Positions 40,663 through 50,142 of a DNA stretch of 58,303 nt are shown piece after piece. Every line of letters starts with the position of its first letter. Positions within the stretch are counted from its first letter, which is position 1. Position numbers and translations under genes: made by a program. The notes under the pieces are model-generated. The model was not told the DNA's origin, searched no databases, and saw nothing but the letters and a program-made list of their open reading frames with translations. This DNA comes from Acidobacteriota bacterium (GTDB lineage Bacteria; Acidobacteriota; Blastocatellia; Pyrinomonadales; Pyrinomonadaceae): positions 1 through 58,303 of the forward strand of contig QHXQ01000053.1 in assembly GCA_003223935.1 (NCBI GenBank). The letters run 5' to 3'.

Positions 40663-41814
40663 TTAGATGCCTGCAGTACCCGTTATGACTGTCGAAGATT
40701 TACTAACGGAAGTATTGATCTCCTGTGCTATTCCGTTTGTGACTTCGACCAGATAAGCACGATCAGCATATCGCTCAACCAAGCCCTCTTTGGATGTTGT
40801 AACGAACGTCTGCGTGCGTCCTTCGAGGTATTCAAGCAAGTGATCGATCCGCTTCCGATCAAGCTCCGCGTCCACGTCATCCATCAGAAAAAGCGGGTAC
40901 TCACTGTGCCATGAATGATACACCGAAACCGCAGCTAAGTCAAGTATTATCAATGCGCTACGCTGTTGACCGGAGCTGCCAAAAGTGCGCATGTCTCGCC
41001 CGTCGAACAGGATTTCAAGGTCGTCTCGATGCGCGCCAATGAGCGCGTAACCGGCGGCCATTTCGGCTTGCACGCGAAGACGCAGACGGTCTGTCAACAG
41101 TGCTTCGTAATCGCTCAGATCGCCCTTGCTTTCGAGCGACGAAACGTAACGGATCGAGACCTCTTCGTGCCCAAATAACTTTCGTTCAAGTGCTTCGTTT
41201 AGACGGTTGACATAGTCCACGCGCGCGCGATGAATCTCGGCACTCAAGCCGATGAGTTGTTCGTTCCACGGTTCAAGTCGAGCAGCGGTTTCGGCGATGC
41301 TTAGTTCGGCATCAGCGGCGTCTTGCAGCAGACGATTTTTCTGTCTGATGACGCGCTGATAATCAGCGAGTGTCTGTACGTAGGTGTGGTGCAGCGAGAC
41401 GACACCGCGATCCAGAAACTTGCGTCGCGCGTCGGGCCCGCCGCGCACGACCTCAAGTTCGTCAGCGGTGAAGGCGACCGTGTGCAATTGGCCTAGGTAG
41501 CGCGCGACCGCTTCGCGTTTGCTATTAACGGACAGCGTCTTTGTACTGCCTTGAATTGTGACCTGTAGTTCGCGCTGCACCTCACGACTGCGCGCCACGA
41601 CGCCGCGCACGATGGCTAGGTTTTCGTCAAAGCGAATCGCTTCTTGCGGTCGCTGTGTGCGGAAGGATTTGGTCGTCGCCAGCAGATAGATAGCCTCGAG
41701 CCAGTTAGTCTTGCCTTGACCGTTGTCGCCGAAGATGAGGTTGAGACCCGGACTCCAAGAGACCTTGCCGCTCAGATTTCTGAAATTATGCACCTCCAGT
41801 GATTCGAGCAGCAT
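40663..41814 (-). CDS. recF: DNA repair and recombination protein RecF
   Basis: SMC-like ATPase that helps load RecA at single-strand gaps with RecO and RecR. It has 383 residues. The N-terminus LESLEVHNFRNL is typical, Walker A is GDNGQGKT (about 30-37), and the D-loop/Walker B region reads LFLMDDVDAELD. The ATG at 41814 is clear. It lies between dnaN and gyrB on the same strand. Confidence 0.96.
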   Translation of the reverse strand: MLLESLEVHNFRNLSGKVSWSPGLNLIFGDNGQGKTNWLEAIYLLATTKSFRTQRPQEAIRFDENLAIVRGVVARSREVQRELQVTIQGSTKTLSVNSKREAVARYLGQLHTVAFTADELEVVRGGPDARRKFLDRGVVSLHHTYVQTLADYQRVIRQKNRLLQDAADAELSIAETAARLEPWNEQLIGLSAEIHRARVDYVNRLNEALERKLFGHEEVSIRYVSSLESKGDLSDYEALLTDRLRLRVQAEMAAGYALIGAHRDDLEILFDGRDMRTFGSSGQQRSALIILDLAAVSVYHSWHSEYPLFLMDDVDAELDRKRIDHLLEYLEGRTQTFVTTSKEGLVERYADRAYLVEVTNGIAQEINTSVSKSSTVITGTAGI

Positions 41815-41898
41815 GCGAGGATTTTAACACACGCATACCGCCCCACACCTCTGGCGCGAGCGCAAACGGTGGCTTTGATTTTGAATCATGCGCTAGGC

Positions 41899-43011
41899 TC
41901 AAAGGCGCATAGGCATCACGATGTACTTGTAGTCGTAATCAGGGTCGGCGAGCGGGCGCAGTTGCGCTTGCGAGTTGCCGTCCTTAAACTCGAAAGCTAC
42001 TTGTCCGTCGCTGACGACGTTGAGGAAGTCTTGCAGGTATTGTGCGTTGAATCCCACCTCAGTCTCTTCGCCTGCGTACTCTGTGGCGACGCTTTCGCGC
42101 GCCTCGCCTTCTTCAGCCGTCTGCGAACTGATTTGCAGGCTGCCCGGCACGAGTTGCAGACGAATAGCGCGGGAGCGGTCATCAGCCATCAAAGCGACGC
42201 GCCGAATCGCCTGTCCCAACTGCGCGCCATCAAAGACGGCCGACTTGTCGTTGCTCTTTGGCATGACCATCTCGTAGTTCGGGAATTGACCTGTCAACAT
42301 GCGTGAGATCAAGAGGCGCGGGCCGACTTCAAAGTAGATGTGATTTTCGTCTGCACCAAGACCGATGTTGTCCTCATACGAGGCGGTCAGCTTTCTTAAC
42401 TCATCCAAAGTTTTGCGCGGGATCAGTGCGTCCAAATCCGACTGCGTTGCGCCCTCGCCTAAATCTTTGCGCTCGATGTAGGCCAGACGATGCCCGTCGG
42501 TCGTGATCATCCGTGCACCGTTTTTATCGAGCATAAATTTTGCGCCCGACAAAGTGTAGCGCGACTCTTCGAGCGTGATGGCGAAGATAGTGCGGTTGAT
42601 GAAGGTGTTCAAAATCTGCGCCGGCATTTTTACCGTTGCGGCAGAGAAGGCTGGCACGTCAGGGAAGCTCTCGCGCTCGACGCCAGCGATCCGAAAATTC
42701 GAGCGTTCACATTTCACCGCCGCCCAGTTATTCTCCTCTTTGCAAAAGTTGACCGTCGCGTCCGGCAACACGCGGGCGATCTCAAACAGTTTGCGCGCGC
42801 CCACACACATCGAACCCGGTGTGACGACCTCAGCCTCCGTCTCACAACGAAGCGTTGTGTCTAGGTCAGTGCCGACAATGCGGATCGCGTTCTCACCCAT
42901 GGACTCGATGAGAATGTTCGACAGAACCGGAATGGTATTCTTTCTTTCGACGATACCCTGAACGAAGCCAAGCTCTTTTTGTAATGTGTTCTTGCTGATG
43001 TTGAATTCCAT
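41899..43011 (-). CDS. dnaN: DNA polymerase III beta sliding clamp
   Basis: Ring-shaped processivity clamp of the replicase. It has 370 residues in three similar domains. The N-terminus MEFNISKNTLQKELGFVQGI and the C-terminus YKYIVMPMRL are diagnostic. AGAGGAGAG precedes the ATG at 43011. It is downstream of dnaA across the presumed origin, on the same strand. Confidence 0.97.
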   Translation of the reverse strand: MEFNISKNTLQKELGFVQGIVERKNTIPVLSNILIESMGENAIRIVGTDLDTTLRCETEAEVVTPGSMCVGARKLFEIARVLPDATVNFCKEENNWAAVKCERSNFRIAGVERESFPDVPAFSAATVKMPAQILNTFINRTIFAITLEESRYTLSGAKFMLDKNGARMITTDGHRLAYIERKDLGEGATQSDLDALIPRKTLDELRKLTASYEDNIGLGADENHIYFEVGPRLLISRMLTGQFPNYEMVMPKSNDKSAVFDGAQLGQAIRRVALMADDRSRAIRLQLVPGSLQISSQTAEEGEARESVATEYAGEETEVGFNAQYLQDFLNVVSDGQVAFEFKDGNSQAQLRPLADPDYDYKYIVMPMRL

Positions 43012-43392
43012 CTGTGCTCTCCTCTATCAATCGATCCTTGCATGAGTAATCAGTCTATCAGTGCTGGCGAGTCTGTTGCCTTTTACTACTTTCACTAATT
43101 TAATAAACCTATATATATATATAGTAGTAGTAGTAGGGCCTGTGGAAATGTGGAAAAGTCACTTTATTGTTGAGAGCAAAAGAATTGTTTTCCACAACCC
43201 TTGTGGAAAACACTGTGGAAATCTTTTTCGTTCTGTGGAAAAAGTTCTTTTGAAGAAAGTTTTCCACATTTCCACAGCCCTTGCTTTTCCAACCCCTGTG
43301 GAAATGTGGAAAACTTGAAGTTAAATATATGAAGGTAATAGATTAACTTGAAAACCATACTGTGGAAAACTTTAGCCAGCAAAACCCGCTAA
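43012..43392. other. Candidate chromosomal replication origin (oriC) between dnaA and dnaN
   Basis: Contains about 11 nine-base elements of the form TGTGGAAA(A/T) or TTTTCCACA between 43141 and 43369, in both orientations. Reading from dnaA to dnaN on the minus strand, the last boxes TTTTCCACA and ATTTCCACA are followed by GGCCC (43141-43137). Then come TACTACTACTACTA (about 43136-43123) and a TA dinucleotide run (about 43122-43110). This is the order of a basal unwinding system: DnaA boxes, GC-rich spacer, DnaA-trios, AT-rich element. A box-like TTATCCATA is at 43406-43414 inside dnaA. No protein gene is in this gap. Confidence 0.85.
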
Positions 43393-44856
43393 CTACTTGC
43401 AGAGGTTATCCATAAGGTCGCTTACGACCCTGTGGAAATTTTGATCCTTAGAGATCAGCCCTTCGATCTTCTCAACCGAGTGTATAACGGTCGTGTGATG
43501 CTTACCGCCGAACTCACGCCCGATCTCTGGGTAGCTATGTTTCGTGAGCCGCTTGCACAAGTACATAGCGACCTGTCGAGGCACAGCCACCTGTCGCGAA
43601 TTATTTTTGGACTTCAGATCATCCGGTCGTAAACGGTAGTGGGCGGACACTGCGCGTTGAATATCTTCGATGGTGATGCCGCCGGGCCGGTCGTCTTCTG
43701 CGATATTGCGGATCGCATCCTGCGCAAGCATCTTAGAAATGGGCAGCCCACGCAACGATGAGATCGCAATGAGGCGGACGAGCGAGCCTTCCAATTCACG
43801 TATGTTGCTTTTGACCTTGCTGGCGATAAAGAAAGCGACATCGTCTGGTAGTATGACTCCATCCAGATCAGCTTTGCGCTTCAAGATGGCCACTTTGGTT
43901 TCAAGATCGGGCGGCTCCATGTCGGCGATCAATCCCCACTCGAAGCGTGAATGCAGACGCTCCTCCAGCGTGGGAATCTCGCGCGGCGGGCAGTCCGAAG
44001 TGATGACTATCTGTTTTTGCGCGTCGTAAAGCGCATTGAAGGTGTGGAAGAACTCTTCTTGAGTTCGCTCCTTGCCGGCCATGAATTGGATATCGTCCAT
44101 CAGCAACACATCAATCGAACGATACTTTTCCCGAAATGTTTGCGCCTTATCGTAGCGAATAGCGTTGATCAGTTCGTTCATGAACTTCTCGGCAGAGATA
44201 TAGGATAGGCGTAAATATCTATTGCGCTCTTTGATCGAGTGTCCGATAGCATGCATCAGGTGCGTCTTGCCCAAACCCACGCCGCCGTAGATATAGAGCG
44301 GGTTATAAGTCTTACCGGGCGCTTCAGCGACTGCGAGTGCTGCTGCATGAGCGAATTGGTTGCACGAGCCGACGACGAAGGTCTGAAAAGAACACTTCGG
44401 ATTGAGCGAAAGTTCCAGCGGCTCTATGTCAACAAAATTCGTAGCACTAGGTGCTAAGCCATCGGACTCGGCTGCTTCCAGAAGCGAAAAGAGGGTTGAA
44501 TTATTAACTCTGCCACTATTTGTTCCACTTGATTTAAGGGTAAAATCTTCCTCTTTATCTGTTTCTGATACTATTGAGCCTGATTCCGCAACAGCGTTCT
44601 CATCCACTGTCCAATAGACGCGGTAGGATGAAAGATTTAATTCAGCTAGTGAGTCGCTAATCACGTCCGCGTAATTTGAACTGACCCAATCCTTGACTAC
44701 TTGATTGGGCGCACGCAGATGCAGACTATGGCCTGTTTCATCATAGCCATCGAACTGGATGGAACGAAACCATGTTTCGAAGCTTTGATGGTTCAGCCGT
44801 TTCTCGACAGCTTGCAGTAAGCTGTTCCACACTCTGTTCTCGATTACTGTGCTCAT
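43393..44856 (-). CDS. dnaA: Chromosomal replication initiator DnaA
   Basis: AAA+ initiator that binds DnaA boxes and opens the origin. It has 487 residues. Domain I starts [20 protein letters not shown]. Domain II is a variable Ser/Asp-rich linker (about 95-150). Domain III has Walker [10 protein letters not shown] and Walker B LLMDDIQF. Domain IV is the helix-turn-helix with [22 protein letters not shown] precedes the ATG at 44856 by 9 nt. Its 3' end carries box-like sequences that continue into the origin. Confidence 0.98.
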   Translation of the reverse strand: MSTVIENRVWNSLLQAVEKRLNHQSFETWFRSIQFDGYDETGHSLHLRAPNQVVKDWVSSNYADVISDSLAELNLSSYRVYWTVDENAVAESGSIVSETDKEEDFTLKSSGTNSGRVNNSTLFSLLEAAESDGLAPSATNFVDIEPLELSLNPKCSFQTFVVGSCNQFAHAAALAVAEAPGKTYNPLYIYGGVGLGKTHLMHAIGHSIKERNRYLRLSYISAEKFMNELINAIRYDKAQTFREKYRSIDVLLMDDIQFMAGKERTQEEFFHTFNALYDAQKQIVITSDCPPREIPTLEERLHSRFEWGLIADMEPPDLETKVAILKRKADLDGVILPDDVAFFIASKVKSNIRELEGSLVRLIAISSLRGLPISKMLAQDAIRNIAEDDRPGGITIEDIQRAVSAHYRLRPDDLKSKNNSRQVAVPRQVAMYLCKRLTKHSYPEIGREFGGKHHTTVIHSVEKIEGLISKDQNFHRVVSDLMDNLCK

Positions 44857-45464
44857 CTCATGGTTCCTTCAGAATTAAGATTTAACCTACAAAACATTTT
44901 TTAATAACTGAATGAAAAGGGTGCAAGGATCATTTGTCCAATTTCTCAAGCGATGCTTTGAAAGACCCAACGGAAAACATTGAAATTGCGCTCTTTTGAG
45001 TCTTGAACACACACCTTACTGCTTGACTTTTCCACAGCTTTTCCACAGGGCTGTGGAAAAGCATGGCGGTCTTAAAGTAATGCTTTAAGTCTTCAGTTTT
45101 CAAATACTTACAGGCGCTGGTTGACTGCGAAACGGGCGGGAGACTAGCATAATCGAGAGGGTTAATGCAAGAGAAATCCACAAGCTGATTTCATATTTTT
45201 TTAAGCCCAGAAAGATAGAGCGATATTACGGGGAATTGTTGTTAAAATTCCCCAGAAGAAAGCCGCATCTGAACTGTTTCAAGACATGATCTGATTTTAT
45301 TTTGCTTGTCCCCATTTCTTTGTCAGGGACATAAATTCTCACTTTAGAGGTGCCCACAGCTATCGAACTGCCCTCGTAAGAGACTGAGAGGCTGTCGTTT
45401 TCTTGACATAATGCCCCCTCGAAGTTAATCTTTCTCTTTTCATTCAAGGAGAGAATAGACGACA
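44857..45464. other. Divergent region between dnaA and rpmH with a second DnaA-box cluster
   Basis: About 608 bases without a supported gene. TTTTCCACA occurs at 45028-45036 and 45039-45047, and its complement TGTGGAAAA at 45052-45060. This small cluster could serve dnaA autoregulation or a second part of the origin. A candidate rpmH promoter is listed separately. Two minus-strand open frames (about 44930-45181 and 45226-45537) have no ribosome site or family match. Confidence 0.6.
45403..45431 (+). promoter_or_regulatory. Candidate promoter of the rpmH operon
   Basis: A perfect -35 TTGACA at 45403-45408 is followed at 16-17 nt by the weak -10-like TTAATCT. It lies about 35 nt upstream of the rpmH start. 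Confidence 0.4.
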
Positions 45465-45611
45465 ATGCCAAAGCGAACCTTTCAGCCAAATAATCGCCGC
45501 CGGGCAAAGACCCACGGCTTTCGCGCCCGCATGGCAACTAAGGGCGGCCGTTTAGTCTTGAAAAAGCGCCGGGCCAAAGGGCGTAAGCGGCTTACACCGG
45601 CTCACTACTAA
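45465..45611 (+). CDS. rpmH: Ribosomal protein bL34
   Basis: A 48-residue basic ribosomal protein. The conserved sequence starts [19 protein letters not shown], followed by [20 protein letters not shown], the complete bL34 pattern. Its place upstream of rnpA is the near-universal origin-region order. AAGGAGA lies 12 nt upstream of the ATG. Confidence 0.97.
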   Translation: MPKRTFQPNNRRRAKTHGFRARMATKGGRLVLKKRRAKGRKRLTPAHY

Positions 45612-45627
45612 ATCTAAAGGTAATACA

Positions 45628-45990
45628 TTGCCTCGGGTGGCAAAGTTACGCAACTCTTTAGAATTCCGTATCGTCTATGAGAAGGGTGCACGTTACGATA
45701 GCCGTTTGATGACAGCCTTCGTGCGACGTAATGATTACGGCCGACACCGGCTGGGCATCACAGCTTCGCGCAGAGTGGCACGGCGTGCGGTTGAGCGCAA
45801 TCGTCTCAAGCGACTGTTGCGCGAGGCATTTCGCCTGAGTGGTGAAAATCTTAAGACCACACAGGCAAACTACGATTGGGTGCTGAACGCAAAGCGTTCG
45901 CTCCTAAAAGTTAAGTTGGCAGCAGTGCTGGAAGATTTTCTAGGGCTGCTCGCTCGTTTAACGAGGGATGAAGGTATCTCCGGGGGCTGA
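45628..45990 (+). CDS. rnpA: Ribonuclease P protein component
   Basis: Protein subunit of RNase P, which with the RNA subunit removes 5' leaders of tRNA precursors. It has 120 residues. The signature RRVARRAVERNRLKRLLREAF is intact. The start TTG at 45628 has AAAGG about 7 nt upstream. It follows rpmH by 16 nt. Confidence 0.95.
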   Translation: MPRVAKLRNSLEFRIVYEKGARYDSRLMTAFVRRNDYGRHRLGITASRRVARRAVERNRLKRLLREAFRLSGENLKTTQANYDWVLNAKRSLLKVKLAAVLEDFLGLLARLTRDEGISGG

Positions 45991-46008
45991 AATTGAGCGG
46001 CAAAGTCT

Positions 46009-46218
46009 GTGAAACACATTCTCTTAGCATTATTGAGACTGTACAAGCTGGCTATCTCGCCGTTGCTGCCGCCGTCCTGCCGCTTCGTCCCGACTTGCTC
46101 AGAGTATGCCTCCGAGGCTGTAAGCCGTTATGGTGCTCTGCGTGGCGGCTGGATGGGTCTACGCCGTCTGTTGCGTTGTCACCCTTTTCATTCCGGTGGC
46201 TACGATCCGGTCAAGTGA
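46009..46218 (+). CDS. yidD: Membrane protein insertion efficiency factor YidD
   Basis: A 69-residue protein, start GTG. The pattern [28 protein letters not shown], with its two Cys, and the C-terminal [13 protein letters not shown] are diagnostic. It helps YidC insert membrane proteins. It sits between rnpA and yidC as in most bacteria. Confidence 0.95.
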   Translation: MKHILLALLRLYKLAISPLLPPSCRFVPTCSEYASEAVSRYGALRGGWMGLRRLLRCHPFHSGGYDPVK

Positions 46219-46279
46219 GGCTTAAAAACCTGTGTCGGCAGCTTTCGGCAGCGATTATCTATAACCTGATTTAACCTGA

Positions 46280-48166
46280 ATGGAACAAAAGCGGTTACTT
46301 TTAGCCTTCGTCTTGTCTGCGGCTATACTATTTGGTTGGGCTTACTTTATTCAACGCCCACAGCCGCAGTCAAATAACGCCAACTCTACACAACAACAAG
46401 CGGCGAACGCAAACTCTACCCCCGCACAGCCGACAAATGCGAATCCTGTTACGTCTCAAACGCAACAGCCTACGGTCGCAGCTATAGCTCCAGACACGAT
46501 CCCTCGGCGCGTCATAACAATCTCGACCCCGCTATATGAGGTGAAACTCGATAGCCGCGGCGCGGTAGCGACAAGCTGGATCATCAATAAAAACAAAATC
46601 ACCGGCCGCGAACTCCGCTCGGTCGCCGGCGATAAAAATAATCACAAGCAACTACAGCTAATTCCTTCCGAGCAAGACGAGCCAAATTTATCTGAGAGTC
46701 AGCGTCAAGACTTGCACTCGACAACGCTTCGCATTAGCACCGGTGACGCGAGTCTTGACACCTTGCTTTCGTCCAGAAACTATCAGATAGATGGCGTCGG
46801 CGTTGATGGCGGAGATACGGTTGATCTAATATCCGGCCCTAAGAAGATCATCACCATGACCTTGCGGGATGAAGCGACAGGTGTCGAGGTGGTGAAGAGT
46901 TTTAGCTTCGATGCTGATTCCTATAGCATTGATCTGAGCACTAAACTCACACGTGGCGGGCAGTCCATGCCCACAATCAAACTCGCGCTCGGGCCGAGCA
47001 TCGGCGATCAAGGCGTGCCGCGCTACACGTTCTACTCTATCGCGCCCAGTGGCGTCGCCGTAGTGGACGGTAAAGCCCAATTCTTTCCCGGTAAGAGCAT
47101 CCACGATACGAAGGAGCATCCTGATCAGCAGAGCGTCAATGGCACAATTGATTGGGCGGGGATAGGCGATACTTACTTTGCGATGCTCGCCATCCCACCG
47201 AAGATGACGCAAGGGCTGGAGTTTCACACGTCGCGCTACGAGCATGACGACGGAGGGAAAAAAGAAGAACGTTTTTTGATCACAAGCTTGCTTGCCGTGC
47301 CTGCAGACGGTTCGCCAACGCGCATTTATGTTGGGCCAAAAGATATTTATTTGCTTGACGCCGCGAGTCAAGAGATTGGTCAGTCGGTTGGTCGGCAGAT
47401 CGATCTTAATGGCGCGATCAACTATGGTTGGCTAAGTTCCATCAAGCGTCCGTTGGCGATACCGATTCTTAAGTCCATCGAATATCTGAGTAAGTGGACG
47501 GGCAGCTACGGCGTGGCGATCATGCTGTTCACAATCATCATTTACTCGATCTTCTTCCCGCTCAAATGGCGTTCGACCAAAGCCATGAAGAAGGCGCAGA
47601 AGCACGCGCCGCGGATGAAAGAATTGCAGGAAAAGATGAAGGGGATGAAGCAGACTGATCCGCGCCTGCGTGAGTTGCAGATGGAACAACTGCGGTTGAT
47701 GAAAGAGGCGAACCCGCTCGGCGGTTGTTTGCCCATGCTGATTCAAATGCCCTTCTTGTTTGCTATTTATGCGGCGATCAGCGTCTCGATCAATTTTCGT
47801 CAAGCTTCATTCCTTTGGATTCCTGACCTCTCAGCGGCGGAGCCATATACCATTCACATTCTCCCGCTTCTGATGGCGGCTTCGATGGTCGTCTTACAAT
47901 TCATCACGCCGCAGCCGTCGGCCGATCCGCTGCAACGCAAGATGATGGCCGTAATGCTGCCAGCTTTCATGCTCTACATCATGTGGTCTGCGCCGTCAGG
48001 GCTGTTGATCTATTGGCTGATGGCCAATCTAGTTGGCTTTGGGCAGCAGATGCTTATCAATCGCTTCACTAAATCGGAAGACGACGAGGAGTCACAGCCG
48101 CCCGGCAAGAAGGGCGCGCGCTCGCCCCGCGCTTCACTTGATCGACGCAAAGCTGCTGCCGCTTGA
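46280..48166 (+). CDS. yidC: Membrane protein insertase YidC
   Basis: Inner-membrane insertase acting with or without SecYEG. It has 628 residues. The N-terminal helix is LLLAFVLSAAILFGWAYF, followed by a Gln/Asn/Thr-rich linker and a large periplasmic beta domain of Gram-negative type. Five C-terminal helices start near residue 405 (YGVAIMLFTIIIYSIFFPL), with the conserved MKKAQKHAPRMKELQEKMKG cytoplasmic hairpin. The C-terminal tail is basic, which helps ribosome contact. Confidence 0.96.
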   Translation: MEQKRLLLAFVLSAAILFGWAYFIQRPQPQSNNANSTQQQAANANSTPAQPTNANPVTSQTQQPTVAAIAPDTIPRRVITISTPLYEVKLDSRGAVATSWIINKNKITGRELRSVAGDKNNHKQLQLIPSEQDEPNLSESQRQDLHSTTLRISTGDASLDTLLSSRNYQIDGVGVDGGDTVDLISGPKKIITMTLRDEATGVEVVKSFSFDADSYSIDLSTKLTRGGQSMPTIKLALGPSIGDQGVPRYTFYSIAPSGVAVVDGKAQFFPGKSIHDTKEHPDQQSVNGTIDWAGIGDTYFAMLAIPPKMTQGLEFHTSRYEHDDGGKKEERFLITSLLAVPADGSPTRIYVGPKDIYLLDAASQEIGQSVGRQIDLNGAINYGWLSSIKRPLAIPILKSIEYLSKWTGSYGVAIMLFTIIIYSIFFPLKWRSTKAMKKAQKHAPRMKELQEKMKGMKQTDPRLRELQMEQLRLMKEANPLGGCLPMLIQMPFLFAIYAAISVSINFRQASFLWIPDLSAAEPYTIHILPLLMAASMVVLQFITPQPSADPLQRKMMAVMLPAFMLYIMWSAPSGLLIYWLMANLVGFGQQMLINRFTKSEDDEESQPPGKKGARSPRASLDRRKAAAA

Positions 48167-48263
48167 AAGTGATCACAGCGCTGGGCTAAGCATTTATGAG
48201 TGGCAGCGAGCGCACTTAATAAGTTTTTAACTATGTCGCTGAGTTTGAGTTGTGGAGATTGAG

Positions 48264-48722
48264 ATGGCTGATACTTGCCAGCAAGCAGAGAGTTTTCTGA
48301 ACGACGTATTTGCCAGCGCCGAACTCGATATTCAAGCGATGGCGGCCAAAGACGCGGATGGCTGCTCGCTCGATCTCGACGGCTCTGATGCTTCGCTTCT
48401 GCGCAACGAAGGCGGTGAGTTACTTGATGCGGTCGAGCATCTGGTCAATCAGATTTACGGGCGCAAGTTGGCGCATAACGAGCGCATCGTCTGCGATGTG
48501 CACGGTTTTCGCGCGACGCGCGTGGCCGAGTTGCGCGCAATGGCGCAGCACGCAGCCGAGCACGTGCGCACAACCATGGTGCCTTTCTCGTTCGGCCCGA
48601 TGAGCGCCAGCGAACGGCGCGTTATTCATCTTGCATTGGCCGACGAGCACGACCTATACACTGAGTCAATCGGCGAAGGTAGCGCGCGCCGACTCAAAGT
48701 GAGTCTGAAAGTAGTGCAATGA
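48264..48722 (+). CDS. jag: Jag/KhpB-like RNA-binding protein
   Basis: A 152-residue protein with a KH-like domain (about 30-80, containing LLRNEGGELLDAVEHLVNQI) and an R3H domain (about 90-150, SERRVIHLALADEHDL with the Arg-x3-His pair). The N-terminal Jag-N domain of longer homologues is missing. Jag/KhpB proteins bind RNA and affect cell elongation. The ATG at 48264 has GGAG 6 nt upstream. Its place between yidC and mnmE is the standard one. Confidence 0.88.
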   Translation: MADTCQQAESFLNDVFASAELDIQAMAAKDADGCSLDLDGSDASLLRNEGGELLDAVEHLVNQIYGRKLAHNERIVCDVHGFRATRVAELRAMAQHAAEHVRTTMVPFSFGPMSASERRVIHLALADEHDLYTESIGEGSARRLKVSLKVVQ

Positions 48723-48775
48723 TCTGACAGATATTATTCAGTCATGCGCGTTGTGCGACATGCAGTATTTCAGCA

Positions 48776-50140
48776 GTGCCAGTCTCGGATCCCATCGTTG
48801 CTCTTTCCACCCCACCCGGTCGTAGTGGCATTGGCGTCATCCGCCTCAGTGGCACGCATGCGCTTGAACTGATGCGTAAACTCCTACGCAAAGATCATTT
48901 CTCCCCGCGAGCCAATCGCGTCTCACTGCAAACAATCTTTGATCCTGAAAGTGGTGAAACTCTCGACCGCGCTCTCATCACTTACTTTCAAGCGCCACAT
49001 TCATTCACGGGCGAAGATGTCATTGAGTTTAGCTGTCATGGTTCGCCCGTGTTACTCCTGCGCGTCATTGATGCCTTGCTGTTGTTGGGCGCACGTACTG
49101 CTGACCCGGGCGAGTTTACACTGCGTGCTTTAGCTCATGGACGAATTAACCTCAACCAAGCTGAAGCTATCCGTGATCTCATTGATGCGCAAACACACGC
49201 TGCCGTGCGGCAGGCAGCACGGCAACTCGGCGGCGAACTCTCTGCCCGTTTGCAACCGATTAAAAACGCACTGCTCGACATCATAGTGCCGCTTGAGTCC
49301 TCGCTTGAGTTTGTCGAAGACGACCTACCCGAAATCACCCTCGAGCGAATTAGCGAGCGTCTATCTAATCTCATTCAACGCCTCGGCGATTTGGCCTCCA
49401 CTTTTCGCGCTGGGCGGCTTTTGAAAGAAGGTTTGCGGATCGCGCTTGTTGGCCGCCCGAACGTGGGTAAGTCTAGCGTTTTCAATAGATTGCTGGCGTC
49501 CGACCGGGCCATTGTGACTGACATTCCGGGTACTACGCGCGATAGTTTGAGTGAGTTAATTAACATTCAAGATATACTGATCTTATTAACTGACACGGCT
49601 GGGGTGCGCACCTCTGATAATCTAATTGAGGCTATTGGTATTGAGCGCACCCGCCGCGCAATGGCAGATGCTGATCTTATCATCTTAGTGCTTGATGGCA
49701 CACAGACTTTGACCTCCGAAGATAAAGAACTACTTGCAGACGTGCGCGAAAACAAATACCTTATTGCCCTAAATAAGAGCGACCTTGAAGATTTTGCCTT
49801 GAGCAATGCGGGCGGCTTAAACGGCGCGCCTATCATGCCTATTTCGGCCAAGACGGGAGCAGGCTTTGACGCTTTCCGTGATGCGATCCTAAAGCCGTTT
49901 ACCGCAACAGATATTCAGGATGGATGTTTCTTAATTACCAATGCGCGCCACTACGATCTACTACGGCGCGCCTCTGATGCGCTCTATTCTGCTAAGCAAT
50001 TACTTGAGTCCAGAACGAGCGAGGACTTAATTTTGCTAAGGCTTTATGAGTCCCTGCGCATTCTAGGTGAAATAACTGGCGAGACCACACCTGAGGATGT
50101 ACTTTCGCAAATTTTCGCCACCTTCTGCATAGGAAAGTAA
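48776..50140 (+). CDS. mnmE: tRNA-modifying GTPase MnmE
   Basis: With MnmG makes the 5-carboxymethylaminomethyl group on wobble uridine 34. It has 454 residues, start GTG. The N-terminus DPIVALSTPPGRSGIGVIRL is conserved, the G1 motif is GRPNVGKSS, and the G3/G4 motifs are DTAGVR and NKSD. The C-terminal C-x-G-K motif, CIGK, ends the protein. It precedes mnmG by 2 nt. Confidence 0.97.
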   Translation: MPVSDPIVALSTPPGRSGIGVIRLSGTHALELMRKLLRKDHFSPRANRVSLQTIFDPESGETLDRALITYFQAPHSFTGEDVIEFSCHGSPVLLLRVIDALLLLGARTADPGEFTLRALAHGRINLNQAEAIRDLIDAQTHAAVRQAARQLGGELSARLQPIKNALLDIIVPLESSLEFVEDDLPEITLERISERLSNLIQRLGDLASTFRAGRLLKEGLRIALVGRPNVGKSSVFNRLLASDRAIVTDIPGTTRDSLSELINIQDILILLTDTAGVRTSDNLIEAIGIERTRRAMADADLIILVLDGTQTLTSEDKELLADVRENKYLIALNKSDLEDFALSNAGGLNGAPIMPISAKTGAGFDAFRDAILKPFTATDIQDGCFLITNARHYDLLRRASDALYSAKQLLESRTSEDLILLRLYESLRILGEITGETTPEDVLSQIFATFCIGK

Positions 50141-50142
50141 TT

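Noticed and set aside
43061..43318. 85-codon frame in the dnaA-dnaN gap
   Set aside because: It consists of DnaA boxes and the trinucleotide and TA runs of the origin.
45226..45537. 103-codon minus-strand frame opposite rpmH
   Set aside because: Antisense to rpmH and its leader, no ribosome site, no recognisable family.
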